A DNA stretch of 10,446 nucleotides from assembly GCA_018061585.1 (NCBI GenBank), contig JAGOTU010000026.1, forward strand, positions 1 through 10,446. Direction: 5' to 3'. The notes beneath the pieces were generated by a model. The model searched no databases, had not been told where the DNA came from, and saw only the letters and a list, made by a program, of their open reading frames with translations. Both the position numbers and the translations under genes were made by a program. The number at the start of each line of letters is the position of its first letter. The first letter of the stretch is position 1. Shown here piece after piece: positions 10,376 to 10,446 of the stretch. Source of the stretch: Minisyncoccota bacterium. GTDB taxonomy: Bacteria > Patescibacteriota > Minisyncoccia > Phycocordibacterales > UBA2100.

Positions 10376-10446
10376 ATGTTTCTTGTTCTCCCCAAAATGA
10401 ATCCCGTGCTCGACGGTTACCGAAAACTTCCCATGTTCTTCCTCGG
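10376..10446 (+). CDS. Possible 5' end of a gene running off the window
   Basis: From the ATG at 10376 the plus-strand frame stays open to the window edge (MFLVLPKMNPVLDGYRKLPM and on, 23 codons). GGAAAGG at 10359-10365 lies 10 bases upstream, and an extended -10 (TGGCATAGT, 10325-10333) is further up, divergent from the signal peptidase promoter. The fragment is too short to recognise, and an open frame of this length can occur by chance. Confidence 0.35.
   Translation, partial: MFLVLPKMNPVLDGYRKLPMFFL

Overview
The window looks like a bacterial chromosome segment of moderately high GC from a small-genome lineage. The best guess is a Patescibacteria/CPR (Parcubacteria-like) genome. That inference rests on an ECF-type sigma factor encoded close to a DUF5667 membrane protein, a short glycine-rich RRM protein, a stand-alone GatB/YqeY protein, and mostly single-gene transcription units with many short unrecognised proteins. 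UGA is used as a normal stop (for example at 157-159, 485-487 and 7164-7166), which argues against lineages that recode UGA as glycine. No rRNA, tRNA, CRISPR array, insertion sequence or phage gene was seen.

Left part (1-3880): the 3' end of an unrecognised plus-strand gene with its terminator; a small plus-strand ORF or possible RNA between two terminators; rplU (ribosomal protein L21, minus); an unrecognised cysteine/histidine-containing protein (minus); rmuC (minus) divergent from yqeY (plus); and a translationally coupled pair of small unrecognised plus-strand genes ending in a terminator.

Middle part (3880-7710): a minus-strand pair encoding a 12-helix MFS-like protein and a 4-helix membrane protein; then, in transcription order, an ECF sigma factor (7706 to 7164), a glycine-rich RRM RNA-binding protein (7046 to 6690) with a structured leader and a structured 3' UTR, and a DUF5667 membrane protein (6445 to 5447). 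The sigma factor and DUF5667 protein plausibly form a sigma/anti-sigma-like envelope-sensing module, interrupted by the RRM gene.

Right part (7780-10446): three consecutive minus-strand orphan genes, each with its own terminator, its own Shine-Dalgarno and a candidate promoter; a divergent signal peptidase I-like gene (minus) whose expected catalytic lysine position reads as serine; and possibly the 5' end of a plus-strand gene running off the window.

The most notable signal is in the promoters. Four unrelated genes (rmuC, yqeY, the 4-helix membrane gene and the signal peptidase gene) each have a -10 hexamer placed exactly 6 nt before the ATG and no Shine-Dalgarno, which predicts leaderless mRNAs; rplU is nearly the same. 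The short orphan genes instead have strong Shine-Dalgarno sequences, several behind textbook -35/-10 promoters. All promoter, hairpin and operator statements are visual readings of the sequence; no search or folding program was run.
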